From the NCBI RefSeq assembly GCF_900059565.1, contig NZ_FIZW01000001.1, forward strand, positions 124,001 to 188,000: 64,000 bases of DNA. The letters are read 5' to 3'. The translations under genes and the position numbers were made by a program. This DNA comes from Murdochiella massiliensis. GTDB taxonomy: Bacteria > Bacillota > Clostridia > Tissierellales > Peptoniphilaceae. Below are positions 27,238-35,604 of this stretch, in pieces. Positions within the stretch are counted from its first letter, which is position 1; each line of letters starts with the position of its first letter. The notes beneath the pieces are model-generated. The model searched no databases, had not been told where the DNA came from, and saw only the letters and a list, made by a program, of their open reading frames with translations.

Positions 27238-27885
27238 TTAACGAATGTGGCCGGCTTTATAAAAGGCGATAGCTAATTGCGTTCGCCCTTGCACCTGACA
27301 TTTTTCCATAATTATACTGAGATAATTGCGGATGGTTCCTTCCGAGAAGTGAAGGGCATCCGCAATTTCTTTATTGCTTTTTCCTTCGGAGACCAAACGC
27401 ACGATATTCCATTCATCCTCCTTTAAGGCCGAAAACGGATCATTTGCCGTATGGTGAGGACGTTCGAGCAGCTTGGGCAATTTTTCTACAATTTCATCGC
27501 CATAGACGTGATGACCGTTTTGGACGGCATAGAGAGAGGGAAGAAGAGACTCCACACCGGACTTGCGCAAATAGCCTCTCGCACCGAGACGAAGCGCTTC
27601 GACGATATAGTCTTCATCCAGAAACGTCGTTAAGAATAGAATGTGCGCATGGGGATCCCGATGCAGAATTTCCTGTGCAGCAACCAGACCGTTCATGCCC
27701 TCCATACGAATATCCAAAAGGAGAATATCCGGATGATATTTTGCATACAGTGTAATGGCTTTCTCACCGCTGTTTCCCGTTCCGACCACTGTAATGGCCT
27801 CGGGATAGCTTTTTGAGCCGCCTTCAATGATGAGACGAAGACTTTCAACGACAATGGGATCATCATCTACGATGACTAAATTCAT
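27238..27885 (-). CDS. NarL/LuxR-family response regulator
   Basis: A 215-residue two-component regulator. The receiver domain has the acidic pocket VDDDP, the phosphoacceptor Asp58 in LLLDIRM and a KSG-type lysine region (LRKSGVESLL). A LuxR-type helix-turn-helix follows (LVSEGKSNKEIADALHFSEGTIRNYLSII). It overlaps the kinase gene by four bases. Its likely targets are the inverted repeats at 29069-29096 and the divergent ABC genes. Confidence 0.95.
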   Translation of the reverse strand: MNLVIVDDDPIVVESLRLIIEGGSKSYPEAITVVGTGNSGEKAITLYAKYHPDILLLDIRMEGMNGLVAAQEILHRDPHAHILFLTTFLDEDYIVEALRLGARGYLRKSGVESLLPSLYAVQNGHHVYGDEIVEKLPKLLERPHHTANDPFSALKEDEWNIVRLVSEGKSNKEIADALHFSEGTIRNYLSIIMEKCQVQGRTQLAIAFYKAGHIR

Positions 27886-28985
27886 ACTTCCTCCTTTGGC
27901 AATGTGATAAACAGACGAAAGCCGTTTTCCACGGAGATGTTCATGGAACCGTTCAAGGCGTCTACGCGCTGCTGTAGGGAAAGCAGGCCGAGGCCATTGC
28001 CGGCCTCAGGATGTTTGACGGCCGTCGTACCATTATCCACGATCAATAAGCGATATAACGTTGGCGTCTCACGGAGAAGAATTTCCGCTTTTGTTGCGTT
28101 GGAATGTGTAGCGGTATTTTTCAAGGCCTCTTTGATGGCAGCCAGAAGAGCAAAGTGGACAGCACCAGGCGGCTCGGTCTGCAGATGGATCTCTTTATAA
28201 ACAGGGCAGTAGGTGTAACGATCCAAGAGGAGTTGAATTTCTTCGGTTAAATTCAATGATTGATCATGCAGATTGTGTACACTGTTGCGTATTTCCGTCA
28301 TGCTTTCTTCCAGTAAGTGGCGAACAGGAAGAAGCAGAGCCGGATCTTTGATCCGAAATTCCAATGCTTTCAGCTGAAGTATCGCAGAGGTCAGTTCATG
28401 TCCGACGTGATCATGAATATCCCGCGCAATGCGCTGACGTTCCTGTAGGACAGCAATGTCTTGCAAAAGCGCTTGAGATTCTTCCAAGGCGAGATAGCGT
28501 CGATTGAGGACATTTGATCTCTGTGTTTCTTCATCCAGTGAGTACAGTGTTGTTTCCAGGCGATGGCTCTCTTTGCGCCATGTGCCGGCCAAATAATTCG
28601 CGTAAAAGGCGAGGACACAGAGCATCAGCGTATACGGGGAAACGCCACAGCAAAGAAAGACGACAAGAAAAAGCAACACACCCGTCAGGCGAACAGGAAA
28701 AGAATCCGGAAGAAGGAAAAAGAGTCCGGGAAGCAAAGCCACAAGATAGGGATGCGATCCGCTGAAGAGGCTCAGCAATGATGCGGAAAAAAGAAAAAAC
28801 AACGTGACACGTTTTTCGGATGCTTTTTCCGGTGCGAAAAGCGACAACAGATAGCACAGAGCATTGCCACTGAGAATGAAGAGAATATGAAGATACACAC
28901 TCACGGACAGGAGCGAAGTCGACAAAAAGAAGGTGGAAAGAATGGAGAGGAGAACGATGCCGCCCCATAAATAAAATCGCTTCAC
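27882..28985 (-). CDS. Sensor histidine kinase (HisKA_3 type)
   Basis: Membrane kinase of 367 residues. Four or five hydrophobic segments fill residues 1 to about 133 with almost no loop, so it probably senses within the membrane. The HisKA_3 domain has phosphoacceptor His191 in ARDIHDHVGHELTSA, and the ATPase domain has the N box TATHSNATKAEI and GNGLGLLSLQQRV. The frame is open to 29075, but GTG at 28985 has TAAGGAGG immediately upstream and a natural VKRFYLWGG start, so I chose it. Confidence 0.92.
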   Translation of the reverse strand: MKRFYLWGGIVLLSILSTFFLSTSLLSVSVYLHILFILSGNALCYLLSLFAPEKASEKRVTLFFLFSASLLSLFSGSHPYLVALLPGLFFLLPDSFPVRLTGVLLFLVVFLCCGVSPYTLMLCVLAFYANYLAGTWRKESHRLETTLYSLDEETQRSNVLNRRYLALEESQALLQDIAVLQERQRIARDIHDHVGHELTSAILQLKALEFRIKDPALLLPVRHLLEESMTEIRNSVHNLHDQSLNLTEEIQLLLDRYTYCPVYKEIHLQTEPPGAVHFALLAAIKEALKNTATHSNATKAEILLRETPTLYRLLIVDNGTTAVKHPEAGNGLGLLSLQQRVDALNGSMNISVENGFRLFITLPKEEV

Positions 28986-29027
28986 GATTGCCTCCTTAGG
29001 CGATTCCGCTACTTTTCCGACACATTT

Positions 29028-29055
29028 ATTATAGCAAAGGCAAGACCGGGAACAA
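29028..29055 (-). promoter_or_regulatory. Promoter of the two-component operon
   Basis: On the minus strand TTGTTC (29055-29050), 16 bases, TATAAT (29033-29028), 43 bases before the kinase GTG. The operator cluster at 29069 lies just upstream of the -35. Confidence 0.65.
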
Positions 29056-29068
29056 AACGATAGTGAAA

Positions 29069-29096
29069 ATGACATTTGTCATGCAAGATCATGACA
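29069..29096. promoter_or_regulatory. Probable response-regulator operator
   Basis: ATGACA TT TGTCAT (29069-29082) is a perfect 6-2-6 palindrome, and a third ATGACA half-site lies at 29091-29096. Two-base-spaced palindromes of this size are typical for NarL-family regulators. The position between the divergent kinase and ABC genes suggests that it controls both. Inference from sequence layout. Confidence 0.6.
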
Positions 29097-29221
29097 GAAG
29101 ACTCTCGTTTTCTTCTCTTGCACTGTTTACACTGAGAATAAAGAAGAAGGATCAAAGAAGCGTAACGAAAGAGACAGCAGGTCGATATCATGCCGTTGAA
29201 CGTCCAAAATAAGGAGGCAGT

Positions 29222-30166
29222 ATGGAACATGTGGTAAAGGTCAACGATTTGGTCAAACGCTACAAAGAGCTGGTAGCCATTGACCATCTCAGCTTGACCG
29301 TGGGAAAAGGCGAGATTTTCGGTTTGTTGGGACCGAACGGTTCAGGTAAAACAACCCTGATTAACTGCATTTTAGCGTTACTCAAATTTGACCACGGAGA
29401 GATTGAAATTTTTGGCACACCGATGTCCTCGATGAATGCGTCCATCAAGAAACAGATCGGTCTGGTTCCACAGAATGTGGCGGTTTATGAAGAACTGACC
29501 GTCCAGGAAAATATTGATTATTTCTGCGGCCTCTATGTGCAGGACGAAAAGAAACGCAAAGCATTGGTCGAAGAAGCCATTCACTTTGTAGAACTGGAAG
29601 ACTTTCGTCATTTTCATCCGTCCAAACTTTCCGGCGGATTATTGCGACGCCTAAATTTAGCCTGCGGCATCGCACATAAACCTCGGCTTCTGATCTTGGA
29701 TGAACCGACCGTTGCGGTGGATCCGCAATCTCGAAATCGCATTCTGGAAGGCATTCGTAAGCTGCGGGACGAGGGAGCTACGGTCATCTATACGTCACAC
29801 TACATGGAAGAAATTGAACTGCTGTGCGATCGCTTGGTCATTTTGGATCACGGGAAGTCGTTAGTGGAAGGAACCAGCCGTGAAATTCTGGCGCAAACAT
29901 CGCTCAGGGAAACGGTAAAAGCGGGAGTTGCTCAATTGTCCGAAGCGCAACGGGCGTGGATAATGCAGGAGCCAGCGTTCGTGTCTCCATCTTATGACGG
30001 CAAGTATCTGCAACTGCAGCTTCGCACTTCCGCCATGAGTGCGATTGATCTCATTCATCGATTAGAAGAACAAGGCATTTCTCTTTTATCCATTGAAACC
30101 GAACGGCCCACCTTAAATGATGTTTTTCTGGAAATCACCGGAAAGGAGCTGCGTGATCATGCGTAA
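29222..30166 (+). CDS. ABC-2 transporter ATP-binding protein
   Basis: A 314-residue ATPase subunit. Walker A GPNGSGKTT spans residues 37-45, the signature is LSGGLLRRLNLACG, Walker B is LLILDEPTVAVDP, followed by the H loop TSHYMEE. The C-terminal 80 residues match the extension seen in drug- or bacteriocin-type exporters. It is first in a three-gene operon with two permeases, overlapping the next gene by eight bases; the neighbouring two-component system probably controls it. Confidence 0.95.
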   Translation: MEHVVKVNDLVKRYKELVAIDHLSLTVGKGEIFGLLGPNGSGKTTLINCILALLKFDHGEIEIFGTPMSSMNASIKKQIGLVPQNVAVYEELTVQENIDYFCGLYVQDEKKRKALVEEAIHFVELEDFRHFHPSKLSGGLLRRLNLACGIAHKPRLLILDEPTVAVDPQSRNRILEGIRKLRDEGATVIYTSHYMEEIELLCDRLVILDHGKSLVEGTSREILAQTSLRETVKAGVAQLSEAQRAWIMQEPAFVSPSYDGKYLQLQLRTSAMSAIDLIHRLEEQGISLLSIETERPTLNDVFLEITGKELRDHA

Positions 30167-31418
30167 ACTTTTCGGTTATCACCTGAAACAGATCATCCGC
30201 CAGCGGGAGTCGTTGATCTGGGGCTTTTCCTTGCCGATTGTGCTCCTGTTGATTTTCAGCATGGTTTTTCGTCCTACCGCGAAGGAAGACACCACTCTGC
30301 CGATTAGTCGTATTGGTCTCATTCAAGGGCAAGAAGCGGATTTTCCGAATTTTCTTGCAGATCTGGACGCCAAAAAAGGTGTTTGGGAAAATCAACAATG
30401 GACGGAAGAGACACCGGAGAAAGACGCTGAACTTCCTCTCGTATATGGGAGTTTTTCCACTGTTGAAGAGGCACGGGCTGCGATGAATGCCGGCGCAATC
30501 GACGTCATCGTATTGGATGCAAAGGCCGGAAAATATGAAACGCGTAGGGCGCGCTCCTATGTGTTGATGATTGTACAGCAAGTGTTGCACTCGTATCAGA
30601 CGAAGACCAACATGGAGGAAATTGCCCAATCCGCTATACCGACGACTCCTCCATCGGCAGAGATGTCAACACAAAAAGAAGATGCTGCATCCGCTCCGCC
30701 CGCACAGGAAACAGTAGATGCGTCGGGAAATATGACGTCGAAAGAACAAAAAGTGGAAGCATTGGCGGTGAATTCGGATCTGCGTACAGGTGGCGTTGAC
30801 CAAATGCTTAGCTATCAGTTTGCCTGTATCGCATACATTACTTTTTACGCGTTTTCCATGGGCAATCATCTTCTGGATAACTTGCATGCGAACCAAGGCC
30901 CACTTGGCTTGCGAGAGCAGATATCCCCATTGGAGCGTCGGAAAAGCTTTGTGCTTCACTTTGGCGCCTATCTGGTCATCTATATCGGCTTTACCCTGGT
31001 TCTCTACCTGCTGCTTCGCCTCCTTGGTGCAGAAGCGGCGACGAAGACGAATATTTGGGCTCTTTTGCTTCTGCTTTTTTTGGGGCAGTGTTGTGGCATC
31101 GTGATCGGTGTTGTGGTGGCTGCCCTGTTGCCGGAAGCAAAAGGTGTTCGCCAGGCCATCGGTATCCTATTGCCCCTTTTCTTAGGCTTTTTGTCGGGCA
31201 TGATGGTTTCCGGCGTACGGACGAGTGTGCAGGATGCTGCGCCGTTATTGGACGCGCTCAATCCGGTCAATATGGTGAACGACGGTTTGTATGGTCTCTA
31301 TACACAGGGAGTGGGCGAGATTTATCATACGGCGATGGCTCACCTGGCAATCACGCTCGTTCTTTTTCTCGGCATCACCATCATCGCATTAAGGAGGGAA
31401 CGCTATGAGAGCCTATAA
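30159..31418 (+). CDS. ABC-2 type permease, first subunit
   Basis: A 419-residue membrane subunit: one N-terminal helix (LIWGFSLPIVLLLIFSMVF), a large extracytoplasmic domain with a Pro/Ala/Thr/Glu-rich linker (around residues 160-200), then five helices at the C-terminus. I start it at ATG 30159, which has GAAAGGAG upstream; the earlier in-frame ATG at 30117 lies deep in the ATPase gene. The topology is that of ABC2_membrane_3 exporters. Confidence 0.88.
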   Translation: MRKLFGYHLKQIIRQRESLIWGFSLPIVLLLIFSMVFRPTAKEDTTLPISRIGLIQGQEADFPNFLADLDAKKGVWENQQWTEETPEKDAELPLVYGSFSTVEEARAAMNAGAIDVIVLDAKAGKYETRRARSYVLMIVQQVLHSYQTKTNMEEIAQSAIPTTPPSAEMSTQKEDAASAPPAQETVDASGNMTSKEQKVEALAVNSDLRTGGVDQMLSYQFACIAYITFYAFSMGNHLLDNLHANQGPLGLREQISPLERRKSFVLHFGAYLVIYIGFTLVLYLLLRLLGAEAATKTNIWALLLLLFLGQCCGIVIGVVVAALLPEAKGVRQAIGILLPLFLGFLSGMMVSGVRTSVQDAAPLLDALNPVNMVNDGLYGLYTQGVGEIYHTAMAHLAITLVLFLGITIIALRRERYESL

Positions 31419-32580
31419 ACTGTTTCTCAAAATTGCACGACACAATAAAGGCTTTTTACTGATTACCTTTGGCATTTTTGTGGGGCTCTTTTTGCTCATG
31501 GCGAGGAATCAGACCGAGGAAGTTACTTTTGTAGAGGAACGAAAGCCGCGTTTGGCGCTGATTAATCACAGTCAGGATGAGTTCGCCAAGAACCTCGAAG
31601 CCTATCTGAGGAAAACGAATAGGATGGTGGACGCCGGAACGGATGAGAAAGCATGGAATACGGCGATTTTTCAGGATAAGGTGGATTACGTCCTGGTGAT
31701 TCCCGAAACCTTCCACTTTCCCGAGACGGGAGCTCGGCTCGACGTACAGACCTTCGTCAGCAAAAATGATACCCCGGTACAGCTGTTGGATCGCCAAATC
31801 GCTCTTTATGCGACAAGCTATCGTCTCTTTGATCAGCACATTCCATCTGCCGTACAGGGGAAAGAACGAAGCGATCTTCTTGACTCGTACATGACAAAAA
31901 TCATGGATACAAAACTGGAGGGGAAAATCGCTGTAAACGGACACGAAAACAGTGCGCAAATCGAGCTCTTTTTAGGAATGGTGAGCGTTATTCTTTACGT
32001 ACTGTTAAGCGCCGGATTTACGTGCGTGGGCATGACCATTGCCCGTACAGAGGATCCGAAAATAAAGAACCGTGAGCTGATTAGCGGCTATGATGAGGCA
32101 ACAAGGACGCGACAAATTACGCTTTCCTCGTTTGTGTTTATGTTTTTCCTCTGGGCGATTTTTATGCTCATCAGCCTCGCTGTTGTGGGCTTTGATGTGC
32201 TCGAGACGAGACAGGCGCAAGTGGCTGTCCTTACTTCCGCCGTGCATGCCTTCGCCATAAACGGGTTGATTCTGTTTATCATGCAGATCTTTCGATCCGA
32301 AAATGCAGCGGCTTTCTTCAGCACCGCGTATTCTTTACTGGTGGCCTTTTCGACAGGCGTTTTCGTTCCGAGCTTTCTGCTTCCGGACGTTGTCGTTCGC
32401 GCGTCGCGCATTTTTCCCTCGTATTGGCTGATGAACACCATTGACCATCTGGTTCATGTCAGTGCGACACAAATTGATTACGCGTTGGTGAATCGCAATC
32501 TTCTCCTTCTGGTCGGTGTTGCGGTAACAACTTTCCTGTTAACGCTCATTTTGCGCCGTGAACAGAACAAAGCCAGGTAG
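31405..32580 (+). CDS. ABC-2 type permease, second subunit
   Basis: A 391-residue permease with the same plan as its neighbour: an N-terminal helix (GFLLITFGIFVGLFLLMA), an extracytoplasmic domain to about residue 185 and five or six helices afterwards (ILYVLLSAGFTCVGMTIAR and later). It overlaps the first permease by 14 bases and has AAGGAGGG before the ATG. The two permeases probably form a heterodimer over the ATPase. Substrate unknown. Confidence 0.88.
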   Translation: MRAYKLFLKIARHNKGFLLITFGIFVGLFLLMARNQTEEVTFVEERKPRLALINHSQDEFAKNLEAYLRKTNRMVDAGTDEKAWNTAIFQDKVDYVLVIPETFHFPETGARLDVQTFVSKNDTPVQLLDRQIALYATSYRLFDQHIPSAVQGKERSDLLDSYMTKIMDTKLEGKIAVNGHENSAQIELFLGMVSVILYVLLSAGFTCVGMTIARTEDPKIKNRELISGYDEATRTRQITLSSFVFMFFLWAIFMLISLAVVGFDVLETRQAQVAVLTSAVHAFAINGLILFIMQIFRSENAAAFFSTAYSLLVAFSTGVFVPSFLLPDVVVRASRIFPSYWLMNTIDHLVHVSATQIDYALVNRNLLLLVGVAVTTFLLTLILRREQNKAR

Positions 32581-32629
32581 TGGGGTATAATGGAGCAGAA
32601 CGAAGGTAACGAAAGAATAAGGAGGAACC

Positions 32630-33055
32630 ATGGAATACAGACGTTTTGGCGACACCATTGTATGTCGTTTGCAACGAGGAGAAGAAATTCACGAACAGTT
32701 AGAGAAAGTCGCCACAGCAGAAAGCGTGACCTTGGCGGAGGTGCGCGGCATCGGTGCCATCGACGACTTTACGGTCGGCTGCTACGATGTGAATGAGCAG
32801 AAATATTATAAAAACCACTTTACGTTCCCGGCGGAAATTACCATGCTGTATGGCAACATTACGACGATGGACGGAAAGTATTATGCGCATATTCATTTGA
32901 CGGCGGCAGATAAAGAAGGCCATGCCTTCGGCGGACATCTGAACGAAGCGCGAATTTTTGCGACGGGCGAATTGTTTATTCGTGTTCTGGACGGTGCGGT
33001 GGAGCGCGAAAAAGATGAACGTATCGGATTAAATGTCTTCCGTTTTTTTGACTGA
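32630..33055 (+). CDS. PPC (DUF296) domain protein
   Basis: A 141-residue protein that is entirely a PPC domain (DUF296): GDTIVCRLQRGEEIHEQLEKVA, VRGIGAIDDFTVGCYD, and YYAHIHLTAADKEGHAFGGHLNEA with the conserved His/Gly pattern. In plants the domain accompanies AT hooks; bacterial stand-alone copies have no settled function and no AT hook is present here. An AAGGAGG site precedes the ATG. Confidence 0.9.
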   Translation: MEYRRFGDTIVCRLQRGEEIHEQLEKVATAESVTLAEVRGIGAIDDFTVGCYDVNEQKYYKNHFTFPAEITMLYGNITTMDGKYYAHIHLTAADKEGHAFGGHLNEARIFATGELFIRVLDGAVEREKDERIGLNVFRFFD

Positions 33056-33692
33056 GCGCAAAGGAAAGCGCACGGCACGGCTGCCAATCACCGATCCGGC
33101 TGAAGATATTTTCCAAAAGGAAGGAGACGGATGGCATCGAGAGGAACACTTTCTTCTTTCGGAGTATCCCCTGCTGCAGATGCGTCAATTTTCCCATACC
33201 AATCATTGCTCCCTGACGGCGTTAACATCGGTCTTTTGCTGTTTTCGTCGTCAGGGGTTTACCCGACTTCCTGCGGATCCGCAGGAAGTATTTTCCGTTG
33301 TGCATGATTTGGCGCGTGCGCATTGGATTTATACTCCTGTTTTCGGCACGTATCCTTGGCGCATGGCGGAACTCGCCCGTCGGTCCTGGCACCATTTCGG
33401 CTATCCGGGAAAGGCATGTACCACATTTGTGCTCTCTCCGCGCGACGCTTTGCAAGACCTTTTCCTTGACGAATTACGGGCACACCGTCCCGGTCTGATC
33501 AGCTTTACCTTTGCCCCTTATCGTAGCCATACCGTGACCTTTTATGGTGCGGAAATTTGGACCAAAGGCGATCAACGGCGCGTCTATCTGTGCCTCAATA
33601 CGCATTGGTCGGTTGTTCCCCAATATGTGGACGTAGACACCTTGGGAACCTGGCGAGGTTCTTACGCGGCGCTTTGTCTGCTTCGGGCATAG
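33033..33692 (+). CDS. Unrecognised protein, possibly a cysteine-peptidase-like fold
   Basis: A 219-residue soluble protein that I cannot name. TNHCSLTALTSVF supplies a Cys at a helix start, FAPYRSHTVTFYGAEIW a downstream His in a strand, and CLNTHWSV an Asn/His. That order (Cys, His, Asn/Asp) recalls C39/papain-like folds but is weak evidence. No signal peptide. The start is uncertain: ATG 33033 lies 23 bases inside the PPC gene without a ribosome site, and an in-frame ATG at 33180 would remove the first 49 residues. Translational coupling to the PPC gene is likely. Confidence 0.6.
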   Translation: MSSVFLTERKGKRTARLPITDPAEDIFQKEGDGWHREEHFLLSEYPLLQMRQFSHTNHCSLTALTSVFCCFRRQGFTRLPADPQEVFSVVHDLARAHWIYTPVFGTYPWRMAELARRSWHHFGYPGKACTTFVLSPRDALQDLFLDELRAHRPGLISFTFAPYRSHTVTFYGAEIWTKGDQRRVYLCLNTHWSVVPQYVDVDTLGTWRGSYAALCLLRA

Positions 33693-33774
33693 ATATTTTC
33701 TATCGGATGGCACAAGTGATCTGTGCAGTTTTGCCGGACAACGGCATGGAGATGCCTGTTAGGGGAGGAACCCC

Positions 33775-34461
33775 ATGATCATACACGGTTTGCAAAAATT
33801 ATCTCTTCTGGATTTTCCCGGGCGCACCGCTGCGACTGTATTCTTGGGCGGCTGCACGATGCGTTGTCCGTATTGTCATAATGCCGAAATTTGGGAAGTG
33901 AATCGTCCAGGTATCATGGAAGAAGAGGGACTATATACGTTTTTACGATCACGCACAGGCTTTTTGCAAGGCGTATGTTTTTCCGGCGGCGAACCGCTGA
34001 TGCGAGATGATTTGGCGGAGGTGATTCGCACCGTGCGCGCAATGGGCTTTGCAGTAAAATTGGACACCAACGGGCTATATCCGGATCGCCTGAAGGCGCT
34101 TCTTGATGAGGGGCTGCTCGATATGGTGGCGATGGATATTAAAAATGAGCCCGCACGTTATGCGGAAACCGTCGGGATTTCGCATATTGCTATGCGGCAA
34201 ATTTCCGACAGTGTAGATCTTTTATTGGGCGCGGATATCCGTGCGGAATTTCGTACCACGGTGACCAAGCGTTTTCATGACATTAATTCTTTTAAGGTGA
34301 TCGGGGAATGGCTTACCGGTGCCGATTTTTATGCTTTACAGCCGTTTCGCGTGTCGGACTTTGTGCCGGATGTTACGCTCGGCACGCCGAGCCGGGAAAC
34401 GCTGGAAAACTATGCTTCAATCTTGCGTCACACGATTCGACAGGTTGAAATTCGAGGCTAA
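33775..34461 (+). CDS. nrdG: Anaerobic ribonucleotide reductase activating protein (NrdG-like radical SAM)
   Basis: Radical SAM activase that makes the glycyl radical in NrdD. The cluster motif is Cys27-X3-Cys31-X2-Cys34 (GGCTMRCPYCHN), followed by FSGGEP and the MDIKN strand. The product is 228 residues, the longer NrdG subtype that starts with SLLDFPGRTAATVFLGGC. The start has GGGGAGG upstream. The nrdD partner is 2.2 kb downstream, separated by a three-gene PadR module. Confidence 0.9.
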   Translation: MIIHGLQKLSLLDFPGRTAATVFLGGCTMRCPYCHNAEIWEVNRPGIMEEEGLYTFLRSRTGFLQGVCFSGGEPLMRDDLAEVIRTVRAMGFAVKLDTNGLYPDRLKALLDEGLLDMVAMDIKNEPARYAETVGISHIAMRQISDSVDLLLGADIRAEFRTTVTKRFHDINSFKVIGEWLTGADFYALQPFRVSDFVPDVTLGTPSRETLENYASILRHTIRQVEIRG

Positions 34462-34510
34462 TAGCACAATCATTTTTTGACAACTACTTAATTCTCTTCT
34501 CTATAGCCTA

Positions 34511-34540
34511 TTGCATTTCATATTATAAAGATTATAATAT
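34511..34540 (+). promoter_or_regulatory. Promoter with overlapping palindrome before the PadR module
   Basis: TTGCAT (34511-34516), 16 bases and TATAAT (34533-34538). A perfect palindrome, ATATTATAA-AGA-TTATAATAT (34520-34540), covers the -10 box. This is a plausible binding site for the PadR-family protein encoded 150 bases downstream. A further TTGACA at 34477-34482 could be a second -35 with a poor -10 (CTATAG). Confidence 0.6.
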
Positions 34541-34688
34541 AGTTAACAGAACAATATTTATTTCATTATTGGAATGAACGCCGCTGCATTCGAGAGAGGG
34601 GGAAAGACGGATGTTTTCGGGTCAAAAGATAGCGGAGGAGTCGAAAGTTGGCAAATGATTTGAAAAGAAGGAGAGGAAAGGAGGCATT

Positions 34689-35021
34689 ATGGCTTTTTCA
34701 TTACAGACATCTATATTGGATCTCTGTGTGCTCTCCCTCCTGCGCAGCAAAGATCGGTATGGCTACAGCTTCACGCAAAAAATGAAGACAGTCATGCCGA
34801 TCTCGGAATCCACAATTTATCCCGTTTTGCGCCGTCTGAAAAAGGAAGGCTTGCTGGAAACGTATGACCGACAGTATCAGGGTCGAAACCGAAAATACTA
34901 TCGCATTACGCCGGCCGGGCGACAACGACTGAAAGAGGATGAAAAGGAATGGGAGAGGTGGAAAGCGTCGCTGGATCGCTTGCTGAAGGATACGGGCGAG
35001 GAAGGAGAGGAAGATGAATAG
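34689..35021 (+). CDS. PadR-family transcriptional regulator
   Basis: A 110-residue winged-helix repressor: LDLCVLSLLRSKDRYGYSFTQKM, then ISESTIYPVLRRLKKEGLLETYDRQYQGRNRKYYRITPAGRQRL, the PadR fingerprint, and a C-terminal dimerisation helix. It begins a module with HAAS (DUF1700) and DUF4097 proteins, overlapping the next gene by 8 bases. AAAGGAGG precedes the ATG. Such modules are usually autoregulated and tied to envelope stress. Confidence 0.94.
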   Translation: MAFSLQTSILDLCVLSLLRSKDRYGYSFTQKMKTVMPISESTIYPVLRRLKKEGLLETYDRQYQGRNRKYYRITPAGRQRLKEDEKEWERWKASLDRLLKDTGEEGEEDE

Positions 35022-35604
35022 GAAGGAATATCGGGAAGCATTAAACCGTCACCTCGCACGGATTGGAAATGAAGAACGCGAGGAAGCGGTCTCTTACTAT
35101 GAGGAAATTTTTGAAGAGCGCGGGATTGGTGAGAACGACGCCGTTCCTAAAGATATGCCGGCTCCCCGTCAGGCAAGCTTTGAAATTCTGCGGGATCTCC
35201 AACTGGACCGTTTGGAAGAGGGGGAAGGAGAAGAAATAGGAACGATGAAGAAGCCACGCGCATCGCTGGCCGTCACGATGGTGTTGGCCATATTGGCCCT
35301 TCCTGTCGGACTACCCCTGGCCATCACCATTTTGCTTGTTTCCTTTGGAATGTTTGTGGGATTTCTTTCTTTATTTTTTTCCGTCGCCGGCAGTGGTGTG
35401 GGCGTGATCATTGGTGCGGGAAAAGAGCTCATACAGGTCTTACTAAAGGCGTTTTCCTTACCACGAGCGTTGTATCTCCTCGGCCTCGTGTCGTTGGGCG
35501 TGTTTGCCATCTTACTGGTGATTCTCATTTTCCGCAGTATCGTCCGTGGCATCCGTCAATTGTTGTTACGCCAAAGGAACAAGAGAGGAGCGTATCATGA
35601 GTAA
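35014..35604 (+). CDS. HAAS / DUF1700-family membrane protein
   Basis: A 196-residue protein. The N-terminal HAAS helix bundle (EYREALNRHLARIGNEEREEAVSYYEEIFEE) is followed by three or four hydrophobic segments (about 88-185). It is translationally coupled to padR upstream and to the DUF4097 gene downstream. HAAS proteins are thought to pass signals between a PadR regulator and DUF4097 partners; the molecular role is unknown. Confidence 0.88.
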   Translation: MNRKEYREALNRHLARIGNEEREEAVSYYEEIFEERGIGENDAVPKDMPAPRQASFEILRDLQLDRLEEGEGEEIGTMKKPRASLAVTMVLAILALPVGLPLAITILLVSFGMFVGFLSLFFSVAGSGVGVIIGAGKELIQVLLKAFSLPRALYLLGLVSLGVFAILLVILIFRSIVRGIRQLLLRQRNKRGAYHE

